Shown one piece after another: positions 63,775 through 64,000 of a stretch of DNA of 64,000 bases. A program made the translations under genes and the position numbers. The notes beneath the pieces were generated by a model. That model was not told where the DNA came from. It was given only the letters and a program-made list of their open reading frames with translations, and did no database searches. Numbering within the stretch: position 1 is the stretch's first letter; each line of letters opens with the position of its first letter. The DNA comes from Tunicatimonas pelagia (GTDB lineage Bacteria; Bacteroidota; Bacteroidia; Cytophagales; Cyclobacteriaceae), in assembly GCF_030506325.1 (NCBI RefSeq), contig NZ_CP120683.1:496001-560000 (forward strand), given 5' to 3'.

Positions 63775-64000
63775 GAAGAAGAGCCAATTATCAATATTAA
63801 CGTAGCACTTTTAACTGGACTCTACAAGTCAGATAGAGAGCAGGAATTGGCAATAATCCAAGAACTGGTAAACGAGGAAGCTCACCATACTACTATCGCA
63901 TGTGCTGTTTCTGCCTTTGAACCTGAAAACGATCAGGAAGCAGAAGAATTACTGAACCTGATAGATAATATAGAACCGAGCCAAGAAGGTTACCTAGTTA
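63775..64000 (+). CDS. In-frame open reading frame after the TAG, running off the window
   Basis: The frame of the preceding gene continues after its TAG with about 75 codons and no stop to the window end. The reading is protein-like (INVALLTGLYKSDREQEL, then AIIQELVNEEAHHTT). No ATG is present; an ATT at 63787, 8 bp after AGGAAGAAGAG, or a TTG near 63846 could start it. It is therefore either a second gene in the same operon or the rest of a gene split by a nonsense mutation. Function unknown. Confidence 0.4.

Overview
The window is chromosomal DNA from a member of the Bacteroidota, most likely a free-living, polysaccharide-degrading Cytophagales-type bacterium. The evidence is a SusC/SusD pair, two proteins with type IX secretion (T9SS) C-terminal sorting domains, a DUF3078 outer-membrane protein, sulfatases, GH92, PyrR-PyrB, very few Shine-Dalgarno sequences and TAnnTTTG-type promoter boxes. 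I saw no rRNA, tRNA, CRISPR array, prophage or intact insertion sequence. Species cannot be decided from the sequence.

Layout. 1-2.6 kb: the 3' end of a secreted protein, then a beta-propeller dehydrogenase-like protein ending in an azurin-type copper domain. 2.6-9.8 kb: housekeeping and envelope genes (gamma-glutamyltransferase, DUF3078, MscS channel, DUF192, AcpH-like phosphodiesterase, D-2-hydroxyacid dehydrogenase, membrane-bound AraC regulator). 9.9-26.8 kb: a polysaccharide-utilisation region with a sulfatase, GH92 alpha-mannosidase, SusC/SusD, two related clan GH-A-like hydrolases (one a 1.45-kb-residue T9SS protein, one compact) transcribed divergently, and a Tat-type Gfo/Idh/MocA oxidoreductase. 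An 80-nt palindromic element occurs twice, in mirror orientation, directly after GH92 and after SusD. 26.9-31.4 kb: a degenerate ISAs1-type transposase remnant running into an alpha/beta hydrolase, an NAD(P)-binding protein, a Crp/Fnr regulator, nadC and an orphan PAS histidine kinase. 31.7-49.8 kb: recQ, a small ribbon-helix-helix/coiled-coil protein, a second orphan PAS kinase, pyruvate carboxylase, hemA, a lipoprotein, a YeeZ-type epimerase, DUF2797, MATE transporter, a second sulfatase with an AraD1/GguC-type protein, and pyrR-pyrB. 49.8-59.1 kb: a tight five-gene operon of exported proteins of unknown purpose, ending in a 1779-residue T9SS protein with SBBP, FG-GAP and IPT domains. 59.4-62.5 kb: a large BNR/Asp-box beta-propeller protein with a 21-bp-periodic repeat array upstream. 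62.7-64 kb: AT-rich accessory DNA with a TTG-initiated gene of unknown function and an in-frame continuation past an amber stop.

How it fits together. The 10-27 kb genes make a plausible glycan system: capture by SusC/SusD, desulfation and mannose release by sulfatase and GH92, cleavage by the two GH-A-like enzymes and sugar oxidation by the Gfo/Idh/MocA protein. The least explained parts are the 49.8-59.1 kb export operon, the 21-bp repeat array at 62.6 kb, the mirrored 80-nt elements, and the right-hand edge.
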